Assembly: GCA_949825065.1 (NCBI GenBank) | Contig: OX463848.1 | Span: 38,857,380 to 38,921,379 of the forward strand | Origin: Odontocerum albicorne | Taxonomy: Eukaryota > Arthropoda > Insecta > Trichoptera > Odontoceridae | Direction: 5' to 3' | Length of the DNA stretch: 64,000 nucleotides | In this document: piece after piece, positions 23,500 to 36,063 of the stretch | Layout: each line of letters starts with the position of its first letter | Position numbering within the stretch: the first letter of the stretch is position 1 | Program-made: the position numbers and the translations under genes | Notes under the pieces: model-generated | Database searches by the model: none | The model's input: only the letters and a program-made list of their open reading frames with translations | What the model was told of the DNA's origin: nothing

Positions 23500-23664
23500 G
23501 GGTAGACCGAGGCTTAGGTGGATGGATGGGGTGCAGAATGATGCAAACGTGATTGGCATCAGGGGCTGGAGGAGTGCATCCCAGGATAGGGGGGAATGGC
23601 AGCGACTGCTGGAGGAGGCCGGGGCCCACAATGGGCTGTAGCGCCATTGATGATGATGATGATG
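23500..23664 (+). mobile_element. 5'-truncated LINE fragment with (GAT)n tail and 15-bp target duplication
   Basis: The frame reads R-P-R-L-R-W-M-D-G-V, then G-I-R-G-W-R-S-A-S-Q-D-R and E-W-Q-R-L-L-E-E-A, the common C-terminus of RTE/jockey-like polymerases (G-R-P-x-x-R-W-x-D, W-R-x-x-A-x-D-R-x-x-W). The tail is gatgatgatgatgatgatg. ATGCATAATAAATTA flanks it at 23485-23499 and 23665-23679. Confidence 0.9.
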
Positions 23665-23769
23665 ATGCATAATAAATTAAACATTTTTCGTTGAGCTTCT
23701 TTTTAGGGAGTGTTTCTTCTGGGGTGTGAACTCTTAATTATCCTTGTATTGTATTTTATTGAACAATGA

Positions 23770-23945
23770 AATATTGGAGCAAGTTGAAGAATCCTACTAT
23801 TTGGATAGTATTTTCTAAGATGATGGAAGAATCACAAGATATATCAAACGGCGTGTAGCGATAGGAAACAAAATCAACGGAACCTTTAAACACATGTACT
23901 CGAACAAGACAGTATCAAAATCTGCTTAGTTTATAGTTTACATAA
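23770..23945 (+). pseudogene. LINE-B internal relic
   Basis: Sequence similar to 28400-28560: tactatttggatagtatttt, gatgatggaagaatcacaag, acagtatcaaaatctgct. Corresponds to the L-D-S-I-F-S-D-D-G block seen at 1980 on minus. No open frame. Confidence 0.6.
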
Positions 23946-24049
23946 ACATAATGTGCTTTTGAAATGTTCTACTTAATTTTATAAAATACATTTAAAATAA
24001 TTAATACTTCTACATAAATTAAAATTTCGCCTTATCTATATAAATAAAA

Positions 24050-27000
24050 ATGTTCGTCATTAATTTTAAACCTAAAGCCGAGTGTGTTGCTATCACATTT
24101 TAAACCTAAAGCCGAGTGTGTTGCTATCATATTTTAAACATAAAGCCTAGTGTGTTACTATCATATTTTAAACATAAAGCCGAGTGTGTTACTATCACAT
24201 TTTAAACCTAAAGCCGAGTATGTTGCTAACACATTTTAAACATAAAGCCGAGTGTGTTACTATCACATTTTAAACCTAAAGACGAGTTTGTTACTATCAC
24301 ATTTTAAACCCAAAGCCGAGTGTGTTACTATAATATTTTAAACATAAAGCCGAGTGTGTTACTATCACATTTTAAACCTAAAGACGAGTTTGTTACTATC
24401 ACATTTTAAACCTAAAGACGAGTTTGTTACTATCACATTTTAAACATAAAGCCGAATGTGTTACTATCACATTTTAAACATAAAGCCGAGTGTGTTACTA
24501 TAATATTTTAAACATAAAGCTATCACATTTTAAACCTAAAGACGAGTTTGTTACTATCACATTTTAAACCCAAAGCTGAGTGTGTTTCTATAATATTTTA
24601 AACATAAAGCCGAGTGTGTTACTATAATATTTTAAACATAAAGCTATCACATTTTAAACCTAAAGACGAGTTTGTTACTATCACATTTTAAACATAAAGC
24701 CGAATGTGTTACTATCACATTTTAAACATAAAGCCGAGTGTGTTACTATAACATTTTAAACTTAAAGCTATCACATTTTAAACCTAAAGACGAGTTTGTT
24801 ACTATCACATTTTAAACATAAAGCCGAATGTGTTACTATCACATTTTAAACATAAAGCCGAGTGTGTTACTATAATATTTTAAACATAAAGCTATCACAT
24901 TTTAAACCTAAAGACGAGTTTGTTACTATCACATTTTAAACCCAAAGCTGAGTGTGTTTCTATAATATTTTAAACATAAAGCCGAGTGTGTTACTATCAC
25001 ATTTTAAACCTAAAGCCGAGTGTGTTACTATCACATTTTAAACCCAAAGCCGAGTGTGTTACTATAATATTTTAAACATAAAGCCGAGTGTGTTACTATC
25101 ACATTTTAAACCTAAAGACGATTTTGTTACTATCACATTTTAAACCCAAAGCCGAGTGTGTTACTATAATATTTTAAATATAAAGCCGAGTGTGTTACTA
25201 TCACATTTTAAACCCAAAGCCGAGTGTGTTACTATAATATTTTAAATATAAAGCCGAGTGTGTTACTATCACATTTTAAACCCAAAGCCGAGTGTGTTAC
25301 TATCACATTTTAAACCTAAAGCCGAGTGTGTTACTATCACATTTTAAACCCAAAGCCGAGTGTGTTACTATAATATTTTAAACATAAAACCGAGTGTGTT
25401 ACTATCACATTTTAAACCTAAAGACGAGTTTGTTACTATCACATTTTAAACCCAAAGCCGAGTGTGTTACTATAATATTTTAAATATAAAGCCGAGTGTG
25501 TTACTATCACATTTTAAACCTAAAGCCAAGTGTGTTACTATCACATTTTAAACCTAAAGCCGAGTTTGTTACTATCACATTTTAAACATAAAGCCGAGTG
25601 TGTTACTATAATATTTTAAATATAAAGCCGAGTGTGTTACTATCACATTTTAAACCTAAAGCCAAGTGTGTTACTATCACATTTTAAACCTAAAGCCGAG
25701 TTTGTTACTATCACATTTTAAACATAAAGCCGAGTGTGTTGCTATCATATTTTAAACATAAAGCCTAGTGTGTTACTATCATATTTTAAACCTAAAGACG
25801 AGTTTGTTACTATCACATTTTAAACCTAAAGACGAGTTTGTTACTATCACATTTTAAACATAAAGCCGAATGTGTTACTATCACATTTTAAACATAAAGC
25901 CGAGTGTGTTACTATAATATTTTAAACATAAAGCTATCACATTTTAAACCTAAAGACGAGTTTGTTACTATCACATTTTAAACCCAAAGCCGAGTGTGTT
26001 GCTATCATATTTTAAACATAAAGCCTAGTGTGTTACTATCATATTTTAAACATAAAGCCGAGTGTGTTACTATCACATTTTAAACCTAAAGCCGAGTATG
26101 TTGCTAACACATTTTAAACATAAAGCCGAGTGTGTTACTATCACATTTTAAACCTAAAGACGAGTTTGTTACTATCACATTTTAAACCCAAAGCCGAGTG
26201 TGTTACTATAATATTTTAAACATAAAGCCGAGTGTGTTACTATCACATTTTAAACCTAAAGACGAGTTTGTTACTATCACATTTTAAACCTAAAGACGAG
26301 TTTGTTACTATCACATTTTAAACATAAAGCCGAATGTGTTACTATCACATTTTAAACATAAAGCCGAGTGTGTTACTATAATATTTTAAACATAAAGCCG
26401 AATGTGTTACTATCACATTTTAAACATAAAGCCGAGTGTGTTACTATAATATTTTAAACATAAAGCTATCACATTTTAAACCTAAAGACGAGTTTGTTAC
26501 TATCACATTTTAAACCCAAAGCCGAGTGTGTTGCTATCATATTTTAAACATAAAGCCTAGTGTGTTACTATCATATTTTAAACATAAAGCCGAGTGTGTT
26601 ACTATCACATTTTAAACCTAAAGCCGAGTATGTTGCTAACACATTTTAAACATAAAGCCGAGTGTGTTACTATCACATTTTAAACCTAAAGACGAGTTTG
26701 TTACTATCACATTTTAAACCTAAAGACGAGTTTGTTACTATCACATTTTAAACCCAAAGCTGAGTGTGTTTCTATAATATTTTAAACATAGAGCCGAGTG
26801 TGTTACTATAATATTTTAAACATAAAGCTATCACATTTTAAACCTAAAGACGAGTTTGTTACTATCACATTTTAAACATAAAGCCGAATGTGTTACTATC
26901 ACATTTTAAACATAAAGCCGAGTGTGTTACTATAATATTTTAAACATAAAGCTATCACATTTTAAACCTAAAGACGAGTTTGTTACTATCACATTTTAAA

Positions 27001-28055
27001 CATAAAGCCGAATGTGTTACTATCACATTTTAAACATAAAGCCGAGTGTGTTACTATAATATTTTAAACATAAAGCTATCACATTTTAAACCTAAAGACG
27101 AGTTTGTTACTATCACATTTTAAACCCAAAGCTGAGTGTGTTTCTATAATATTTTAAACATAAAGCCGAGTGTGTTACTATCACATTTTAAACCTAAAGC
27201 CGAGTGTGTTACTATCACATTTTAAACCCAAAGCCGAGTGTGTTACTATAATATTTTAAACATAAAGCCGAGTGTGTTACTATCACATTTTAAACCTAAA
27301 GACGATTTTGTTACTATCACATTTTAAACCCAAAGCCGAGTGTGTTAGTATAATATTTTAAATATAAAGCCGAGTGTGTTACTATCACATTTTAAACCCA
27401 AAGCCGAGTGTGTTACTATAATATTTTAAACATAAAGCCGAGTGTGTTACTATCACATTTTAAACCCAAAGCCGAGTGTGTTACTATCACATTTTAAACC
27501 TAAAGCCGAGTGTGTTACTATCACATTTTAAACCCAAAGCCGAGTGTGTTACTATAATATTTTAAACATAAAACCGAGTGTGTTACTATCACATTTTAAA
27601 CCTTAAGACGAGTTTGTTACTATCACATTTTAAACCCAAAGCCGAGTGTGTTACTGTAATATTTTAAATATAAAGCCGAGTGTGTTACTATCACATTTTA
27701 AACCTAAAGCCAAGTGTGTTACTATCACATTTTAAACCTAAAGCCGAGTTTGTTACTATCACATTTTAAACATAAAGCCGAGTGTGTTACTATAATATTT
27801 TAAATATAAAGCCGAGTGTGTTACTATCACATTTTAAACCTAAAGCCAAGTGTGTTACTATCACATTTTAAACCTAAAGCCGAGTTTGTTACTATCACAT
27901 TTTAAACATAAAGCCGAGTGTGTTACTACTCGTATCATAGTTTAAACATAAAGCCGAGTGTGTTACTATCACATTTTAAACCTAAAGTCGAGTATGTTGC
28001 TATCACATTTTAAACATAAAACCGAGTGTGTTACTATCACATTTTAAAATATCTA
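24050..28055. repeat. 4-kb minisatellite, 34-bp unit
   Basis: Over 100 copies of a unit tatcacattttaaacctaaa + gccgagtgtgttac. Variants: cctaaag/cataaag/cccaaag, gccgagtgtg/gacgagtttg/gccgaatgtg. Shortened 22-bp units lack cgagtgtgttac. Rare variants recur at fixed distances (tgttgctaac at 24221, 26099, 26631; gacgattttg near 25117 and 27301), showing block duplications of about 1.9, 0.5 and 2.2 kb. At 24035 the array is preceded by tctatataaataaaaatg, resembling the Helitron 5' end at 36064. Confidence 0.95.
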
Positions 28056-28069
28056 CTAAAATTTATTTT

Positions 28070-28245
28070 TAGCTCGTCTTCCCTTGGTAAGGTTTCTACA
28101 GTTTTATTAGCAAATATGTTTTTCTGTCCATGTACAGATGCGGGGAAGAATATAACATTATGGCCACCAAGAATATAACCACCATTTTCCTATCCTTACA
28201 CTCAACTTATATAAAAGCGCTATATAAATTCTCCTTTTAATATTA
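28070..28245 (-). repeat. FBT right arm flanking the 34-bp array
   Basis: tcgtcttcccttggtaaggt, aaatatgtttttctgtcca, ccattttcctatccttacac, tcaacttatataaaagcgct and atataaattctccttt are, in inverse order, the elements of the left arm at 43250-43432. It marks one border of the element that hosts the array. Confidence 0.65.
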
Positions 28246-28269
28246 TTATTAAAGGAGACATAACATGAT

Positions 28270-28965
28270 TTGCAGAGTTTGATAAATACGTCAGATGAGA
28301 GATGCGAGAAAAAAGATCTGAGAATGAATGTTGCAAAATCCAAAGTAATGATAATAGAAAGGTGTGAAAGAAACAGTAAATGCGACATATGGGTGAATAA
28401 TTAAAGATGGGAGTAAATTGAGAAATTCTATTTGGGTTGTATTTTCTCAGATGATGGAACAGTTAAGATATCTAATGGTGTGTAGTGATAGGATACAAAG
28501 TCAATGGAGCACTTAAACATATATACTCTAACCAAACAGTATCAAAATCTGCTAAAATGACACTCCGTAATAGTATTTTAGAGAAGAGCCGAATAAATTA
28601 TGTAGAAATGCGTGCATCGTGAAGAAAAAATGGAGGGAGAATGTATGACAGAATACGGAATGATTGTGAAATTAAGACTGATGTATTGAATAAGATGAAT
28701 AAGAGATGGCTTGTGCATGTGGAACGAATGAATGGAGAAAGACTTACAAAATAGATACGCGTGTATAGAACAAATTTGAATGAAGGGTGTGTGAGAGAAA
28801 GGCCAAAAAAGTTTAATTAGATCAAGGGAATGATGAAAACGTAGAAAGTCAGAGAAATCGTAAAAGTTGTATGAGAAGAGATATGGATGTAGTAGAAGAG
28901 GTGAAAATGTGGGGTTCTGTTCTCTTGGTCTACCCTGACAAAAAAAACAGTGTGGTAGTATAAGG
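28270..28965 (+). pseudogene. LINE-B 3' half relic
   Basis: Frames give K-S-K-V-M-I-I-E-R-C-E-R (28335), then G-C-I-F-S-D-D-G and A-L-K-H-I-Y-S-N. Later come M-N-K-R-W-L-V-H-V-E-R-M-N-G-E-like and R-P-K-K blocks, ending at gtctaccctgacaaaaaaaa + cagtgtggtag, the family 3' end. It has multiple stops and frameshifts. This is the longest copy of this family in the window. Confidence 0.75.
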
Positions 28966-29525
28966 TTTAAAAATCTACTGTACTTAAAATGTCAAGAATT
29001 AATTAAATACATTTGTTTGTCAAATAATCTTAATATTAAAATAGTAATTCGGATACAAGATAACGGCTGTATGAAATTCGGTCGAAATTCAAGCAAAATA
29101 TTGAAATTTCGAATAATTAGAGGTTTGAGAGGAAAAATACGGAAACACGTAGAACAAATAATAATTGTGTCTTGATTTTATACATATATTCGAAAACTTG
29201 GACGTCAATGGCAGTTTTTCGAGTGAAAAGTATGAAATTTCTATCGAAATTCAAGCAAAATATTGAAAATTCGAAAAATTTGAGGTTTGAGACGTTAAAC
29301 ACGGAAACACGTAGAACAAATAATAATTGTGTCGTGATTTTCTACATATATTCGAAAACTTGGACGTTAATGGAAGTTTTTCGAGTGAAAAGTCGAGTGG
29401 TAGTATAAGGTTTAAAAATCTACTGTACTTAAAATACATGAGTAAAGAATTAAATAAATACGTTTGTTTGTCAAATAATCTTAACAATATTAAAAAATAG
29501 TAATTCGGATACAAGATAACGGCTG
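28955..29525. repeat. Two 162-bp satellite monomers between ~125-bp direct repeats
   Basis: gtggtagtataaggtttaaa ... tacaagataacggctgt occurs at 28952-29071 and again at 29398-29526. Between them are about two monomers of the satellite that forms the arrays at 32676 and 37455 (gtagaacaaataataattgt, aaaacttggacgtcaatggc). Confidence 0.85.
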
Positions 29526-29779
29526 TTAATAATGTCAACAAGAGCAGTATAACCGGTAAATGACAAATCACCGGACAGCGAAATAAAAGGCGGCTGCCAC
29601 TTCTAAATTTGGACCAGTCGGTATATCAACCGGAGTATGGTATATCCTAAAGCTACTGTTGCAGATTTATGGTTTTATAAGAGTGACTGCAAAAAAAGTA
29701 TTGTGTAAGGTTACTGAACTCGAAACGCCATAAACATTTTCATCGAATTTCGAACTAATTATATTAGATGATATATTGT

Positions 29780-30302
29780 TTATAGTTAAGGCATTAACGT
29801 TGTAGACATTGTAATTTATTTTATCAAACACTGTTTATTCAAATTTTGTAACGGTATAACCCTACCGGTTTCAAGGTTTTCATCTCATCTTCAGGGGAGC
29901 ACAAACAAGACTAAATTCTGTTCGAACTGGTACCGATATACACGCTTCAACGGTTGGGGACTGTGGGCTGAGGGAGGCATGGGACGATATCGGCTAGCAG
30001 CGGAGAGATTTTTCGGATATATGTGTTTACCAGATGTTCGGTGCACTGACTTATAAATTTCTAGGGCCTTTAATCTGTCCAATTTATTTCCGTTACTACT
30101 GATGTGTAAGAATTTGGCATCATCGATAGAAAAGGTATGATTTTCACGGTGACAAAGATTAGCCATTTCAGAATAAAATAGAGGTTCAGAATTTAATCTT
30201 GTTTGTGCTCCCCTGAAGATGAGGTGAAAGTTTTGAAACCAGTAGGGTTATACCGTTACAAAAAGTGGAATAAACAGTGTTAGATAAAATAAATTACAAT
30301 AT
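29780..30302 (-). mobile_element. Penelope-like element fragment between inverted terminal repeats
   Basis: Left repeat (29780-29912) and right repeat (30193-30302) are reverse complements: each, read outward, has cttgtttgtgctcccctgaa, gatgag, ttgaaacc, gtagggttataccgttac, ggaataaacagtg and aaattacaat. The centre encodes a Penelope-type C-terminus. Inverted flanking repeats are a known arrangement for Penelope-like elements. The ctgaagatgag ... ttgaaacc core is hammerhead-like (see findings). Confidence 0.7.
29891..30166 (-). pseudogene. Penelope-like GIY-YIG endonuclease C-terminal fragment
   Basis: The minus frame reads MANLCHRENHTFSIDDAKFL, H-I-S-S-N-G-N-K-L-D, then RLKALEIYKSV. The order A-x-H-x-x-x-x-x-H-x-F then A-K-x-L, R-x-x-x-L-E-x-Y/H is the end of the GIY-YIG nuclease domain of Penelope-like retroelements. 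The G-I-Y and Y-I-G strands lie upstream and are missing. The frame runs into the terminal repeat at 29905. Role: nicking target DNA during retrotransposition. Confidence 0.65.
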
Positions 30303-30309
30303 ATTAGAT

Positions 30310-31130
30310 GAATATATAATTTCATTATATCAGTCAATTTAATTTTATCTACTTCGGAAATTTTTGTTGTTATCTGGTGTTCGTCTTATTTCCAAGTCAC
30401 GCTCAATTTAGAAGTACGTATTAACACATTGTATCTCGATCATGTTGTAACATGATACACTAGATTTGTGTTGATCTATGGTGGTCAGCTTTCAGGGTTT
30501 TACCCGGAAACTCAGAGTTACAACACCGTCTCTCCGGGCTCCGGGATAATTTATTCGGGTTACGCTGATTTTGTAATAATATCTAAAACTAATTTACCCG
30601 TTAGCCGGTTGTCAATGAAAAGAAAATACGTTTCATATAACCGCCGAAAAAAGTATATATTTCAAATAGTTTTAGAATTTTCTCTATTTTGTGAAAAAAA
30701 TATTAGACTCTATAACCATTTTGACTAATTAATATATATAATTAATATAATATGCAACCCGTGAAATATTCACGGAAGTAAAACAAATTCTACATTTACG
30801 AAAATATGTATTCATAAATGTAAAATTTGTTTATATCTATAATTTATACATTGTCCCCTTTTACACCGGTTCAAAAATTGTTAGCTAGGTATTTAAAATT
30901 CGTTCAGTATCACGGACCCACCGAGATTCAAATTTCGAATTACATTCGGAGAGCATCCAAGTATTCCTCTCTCGCTCTCTTGTATTCAAAATTAAATTCT
31001 CGTATTCTTTCTTTAGCTACAACCGTCGTACGGGCTTTGGCCTATTTATATTATGATTGTTCCTAAATTACTTAAAAAAAAAGTGCATTTGTCGAAACAT
31101 TAACAGAAAGGAATAATATAATTTGTTTTT
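30310..31130. other. Unassigned stretch with two modest open frames
   Basis: Plus frames at 30468-30728 and 30827-31066 show no recognisable domain and are AT-biased. A 20-bp-scale inverted repeat (ttctacatttacgaaaatat/tcataaatgtaaaatttg) lies at 30790-30830. I see nothing else. Confidence 0.3.
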
Positions 31131-31139
31131 TGTTTTCTA

Positions 31140-31714
31140 AAGGGTCTTTCAAATTGGGCGTTTTTTTTTAATTCTTCAATTTATTGAAGATTTAAAAAAA
31201 TTAAAAGCAAATTGTGTTTTAACACACAATTTGCTTTGATTTCAAAAAACTTTTGAATGGTCATTGAACTATAATGTATGACATTTAAACACAAAAAAAC
31301 AAATGTCCACCTCTTGCAGCTCCACAGATGTCCACTCTTTTGTCAAAATCTTCGATGACATTTTGTTGGCATAATAGCAGTTCGAACTCACCAATAACGG
31401 GAATAATTTCGTCCTTCAGCTTAGGAATTTATTGGGAGTCATTCTTATAGACCTGGCTTTTCACGTAACCCCAGAGAAAATAGTCCAACGGTGTCAGATC
31501 ACATGATCTTGGTGGGCAATTAACATCACCGTTTCCGGAGATTATAATATATAAAATAATTCAACAATTTGAACGCATTGTTGTATTGTATGCGACTCTA
31601 TTTTTATAAATGTCATACATTACACTTCGCAAATGTCACAAAACCCAGGCTAGTTCGCGATGCCATCTGTTTTTTATCCAAGAATTTAAAAAACCGCTCA
31701 ATTTGAAAGATTCA
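31140..31714 (-). mobile_element. Deletion-derivative DDE transposon (MITE-like), copy 1
   Basis: The left end aagggtctttcaaattgggc is next to TA (31138-31139); the right end is tttgaaagattca. On minus the N-terminal stub is Q-x-V-Q-I-V-E-L-F and the C-terminal part is SCDLTPLDYFLWGYVK, then I-G-E-F-E and FDKRVDICGAAR, characteristic of an IS630/Tc1/mariner-superfamily transposase. The middle is deleted at the same point as in copy 2 (39930-40495). A short foldback insertion (aaattgtgttttaacacaca + attt) lies near its left end. Confidence 0.8.
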
Positions 31715-31951
31715 GATAAACATCTTTTATTTCCCATTGTAAAAATATGTTTTATACTTACAAACAATCTGAGGGTAAACTGAAATGTGGTCACCCTAGT
31801 TGAGTCCCGGTCCCGTGGTTTCACGTGATCGATACCTGTTCCAAAAAGGACATGTTACCAGCATCTATAAAACAAATTTATACCATATAAACAGTTCAAT
31901 ATTTTTACTATAGTCTTGGTTCATAAGCCAAACGACTTAACGATTGTACTA

Positions 31952-32675
31952 CGAGGGCCGAAAAATTCTTATATGGATTTTTTTATTGAATATACTACCT
32001 TGAATATAAAATCGAAAATACAAGTTTATTCATCAAAATCGATATGGTCCCCTTCAAAGTACTCTCCATCGACTGCAATGCACTTACGCCAGCGCTTGAT
32101 CCAATCCTCGAAACACCGCTGGTACTCAATTTTCGGTATGTCCATCAGAACCGTCTTCGATTTTTTCATGACATCCTCTCGGGTGTTGTAAAGCGTTCTA
32201 CGAAGCGGTTTTTTAAGTCGGTTGAACAGGAAAAAGTCGCAGGGTGCCAGATCAGGTGAATTCAAAGGCTGCTGGATAGTAGTCGTGTTATTTTTGGTCA
32301 AAAACTCACGGAAATCATGTATTTCGGCACCAGTTTTGCAGCGTCACGTCTGAGGCCCAAATCACTAACCAAAATGTCTTGAGTGGATCCATAAGCGATG
32401 TTCAAGTTTTCTGCCAGCTCTCTAATGGTCAATTTGCGGTTTTCTGACATTTCTTTGATTTTATCGATGTTTTCATCGGTTTTCAACTGCCACTGCGTTC
32501 GTCATCTCGACCGACTCATGAAGTCAGAAGTGGTTCTGAAGCGTTCGTGCCACCGAAAAACACTTCTCCAACATTTCCATGGTCTGCGGACCGTTAAATC
32601 CGTTTTTCACACAAAATTTAATGCAAACTCGTTGATGCACAGTTGATGCCATTGTCAAACTTGTAAAAAATCGAG
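31952..32675 (-). mobile_element. Mariner-3, internally deleted and truncated
   Basis: The N-terminal frame VHQRVCIKFCVKNGFNGPQT + M-E-M-L-E-K-C-F is the mariner first helix-turn-helix; ENIDKIKEMSENRKLTIREL is the second. It then jumps to SPDLAPCDFFLFNRLKKPL, the third catalytic D region, and R-C-F-E-D-W-I-K-R-W-x-K-C near the end. The first two catalytic residues are deleted. The 3' terminus is TA followed by cgagggccgaaaaattctta at 31950. The 5' terminus is lost at a junction with satellite DNA at ~32676. Confidence 0.85.
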
Positions 32676-35600
32676 AATTTCGAGTGAAAAGTATGAATTT
32701 TCGGTCGAAATTCAAGCAAAATATTGAAATTTCGAAAAATTAGAGGTTTGAGACGAAAAACACGGAAACACGTAGAACTTATAATGAAAGCGTCGTGATT
32801 TTGTACATTTATTTGAAAACTTGGACGTCAATGACAGTTTTTCGAGTGAAAAGTATGAATTTTCGGTCGAAATTCAAGCAAAATAATGAAATTTCAAAAA
32901 GTTTGTAGTTTGAGACGAAAACACGGAAACCCGTAGAACAAATAATAATTGTGTAATGATTTTGTACAAATACTCGAAAACTTAGACGTCAATGGCAGTT
33001 TTTCGAGTGAAATGTATGAAATCTTCGTCTAATACTTATAAATATTGACGCAAAATTTTAAAATTTTGAAAAACTGGAGGTTTGAGATGAAAAACAAGGA
33101 AACACGTAGAACAAATAATAATAGAGTCATGATTTTGTACATATACTCGAAAACTTTGACGTCAATGGCAGTTTTTTTAGTGAAAAGTATGAAATTTCTA
33201 TTGAAATTCAAGCAAAATAATGAAATTTCGAAAAAAATTGTGGTTTGAGACGAAAACGCGGAAACCCGTAGAACAAATAATAATTGTGTCATAATTTTGT
33301 ACATATACTCGAAAACTTGGACGTTAATGGCAGATTTTCGAGTGAAAAGTATGAAATTTCGGTAGAAAATTCGAGCAAAATATTGAAATTTCGTGAAATT
33401 TGAGGTTTGAGACGAAAAAACACGGAAACACGTAGAACAAATAAAAATGGTGTCGTAATTTTGTACATATATTCGAAAACTTGGACGTCAATGGCAGTTT
33501 TTCGAGTGAAAAGTATGAATTTACGGTAGAATTTGAGCAAAATATTGAAATTTCGAAAAACTAGAGGTTTGAGACGAAAAACCCGGAAACACGTAGAACA
33601 TAATTGTGTCGTGATTTTGTGTACATACATTCGTAAACCTGGACGTCAATGTCAGTTTTTCGAGTGAAAAGTATGAAATTTCTATCGAAATTCAATCAAA
33701 ATATTGAAATTTTGAAAAACTAGAGGTTTGGGATGAAAAACACGGAAAAAAGTAGAACAAATAATAATTGTGTCGAGATTTTGTACATATATTCGAAAAC
33801 TTGGACGTCAACGGCAGTTTTTCGAGGGAAATGTATGAAATTTCTATCGAAATTCAAGCAAAACATTGAAATTTCGAAAAAATAGAGGTTTGAGACAAAA
33901 ACGCGGAAACACGTAGAATAAGTAATAATTGTGTCATGATTTTGTACATATACTCGAAAACTTGGACGTCAATGGCAGTTTTTCGAGTGAAAAGTATGAA
34001 ATTTCGGTAGAAATTTTAGCAAAATATTGAAATTTAGAAAAACTAGAAGGTTTGAGACGAAAAACACGGAAACAGGTAGAACAAATAATAATTGTATCGT
34101 GATTTTATACGTACATTCGTAAACCTGGACGTCAATGTCAGTTTTTCGAGTGAAAAGTATGACTTTTCGGTCGAAATTCAAGCAAAATATTGAAATTTCG
34201 AAAAATTTGAAGTTTGAGACGAAAAACACGGAAACACGTAGAACGACTAATAATTATGTCGTGATTTTGTACGTACATTCGTAAACCTGGACGTCAATGT
34301 CAGTTTTTTGAGTTAAAAGTATGAAATATCCGTCTATTACTTATAAATATTGACGCAAAATATTGAAATTTAGTTTTTCGAGGGAAAAGTATGAAATTTC
34401 TATCGAAATTCAAGCAAAACATTGAAATTTAGAAAAAATAGAGGTTTGAGACAAAAATACGGAAACACGTAGAATAAGTTATAATTGTGTCATGATTTTG
34501 TACATATACTCGAAAACTTGGACGTCAATATCAGTTTTTCGAGTGAAAATTATGAAATTTCGGTAGAAATTTGAGCAAAATATTGAAATTTAGAAAAACT
34601 AGAGGTTTGAGACGAAAAACACGGAAACACGTGGAACAAATAATAATTGTGTCGTGATTTTGTACATACTATATATTCGAAAACTTGGACGTCAATGGCA
34701 GTTTTTCGAGTGAAAAGTACGAAATTTCTATCGAAATTCAAGCAAAATATTGAAATTTCGAAAAACTAGAGGTTTGAGACGAAAAACACGGAAACACTTA
34801 GAACAAATAATAATTGTGTCGTGATTTTGTACATATATTCGAAAACTTGGACTTCAATGGCAGTTTTTTGAGTAAAAAGTAGGAAATCTTCGTCTATTAC
34901 TTATAAATACTGACGCAAAATATTGAAATTTCGAAAAACTAGAGGGTTGAGACGAAAAACACGGAAACACATAGAACAAATAATAATTGTGTCATGATTT
35001 CGTACATATACTCGAAAACTCGGACGTCAATGGCAGTTTTTCGAGTGAAAAATGTAAAATTTCGGTACAAATTTGAGTAAAATATTGAAATTTCGAAAAA
35101 CTAGAGGTTTGAGACAAAAAACACGGAAACACGTAGAACAAATAATAATTGTGTCGTGATTTTCTACATATACTCGAAAAATTGGACGTCAATGGCAGTT
35201 TTTCGAGTGAAAAGTATGAAATTTCGGTAGAAATTTGAGCAAAATATTGAAATTTCGAAAAATTTGAAGTTTGAGACGAAAAACACGGAAACACGTAGAA
35301 CGACTAATAATTGTGTCGTGATTTTGTACGTACATTCGTAAACCTGGACGTCAATTTCAGTTTTTTGAGTGAAAAGTATGAAATATCCGTCTATTACTTT
35401 TAAATATTGACGCAAAAAATTGAAATTTAGAAAAATTAGAAGTTTGAGACGAAAAACACGGAAACACGTGGAACAAATAATAATTGTATCGTGATTTTGT
35501 ACATACATTCGTAAACCTGGACGTCAATGTCAGTTTTTCGAGTGAAAAGTATGAATTTTTGGTCGAAATTCAAGCAAAATATTGAAATTTCGAAAAATTA

Positions 35601-36063
35601 GAAGTTTGAGACGAAAAACACGGAAACACGTAGAACGACTAATAATTGTGTCGTGATTTTGTACGTACATTCGTAAACCTGGACGTCAATGTCAGTTTTT
35701 TTAGTGAAAAGTATGAAATATCCGTCTATTACTTTTAAATATTGACGCAAAAAATTTAAATTTAGTAAAATTAGAAGTTTGAGACGAAAAACACGGAAAC
35801 ACGTGGAACAAATAATAATTGTGTCGTGATTTATTCGAAATTTTGAACGTCTTTGGCAGTTTTTCGAGTTAAAATTATGAAATCTTCGTCTATTACTTAT
35901 AAATATTGACGCGAAATATTGAAATTTCGAAAAATTAGAAGTTTGAGACGAAAAATACGAAAACAATTGGAAGTAATAATAATTGTTTTATGATTTTGTA
36001 CATATATTCGTAAACCTGGACGTCAATTACAGTTCCGAGTGAAAAGTAGGAAATTTCCGTCTA
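32676..36063. repeat. 162-bp satellite array, about 21 monomers
   Basis: Monomer contains tgtacatatattcgaaaact + tggacgtcaatggcag, ttttcgagtgaaaagtatga, gaaatttcgaaaaactagag, gtttgagacgaaaaacacgg and aaacacgtagaacaaataat. Two versions of one segment alternate: ggtagaaattcaagc (A) and cgtctattacttataaatat + tgacg (B). The minus frames of 90-120 codons here are artefacts: 162 is divisible by three, so one open frame repeats. Confidence 0.95.

Noticed and set aside
24050..28055. CRISPR array
   Set aside because: The repeats are contiguous 34-bp units with variant bases and no unique spacers, in a eukaryotic context with no cas genes.
30468..31066. Two plus-strand ORFs of 86 and 79 codons
   Set aside because: No recognisable domain and no splice or promoter context that I can support.
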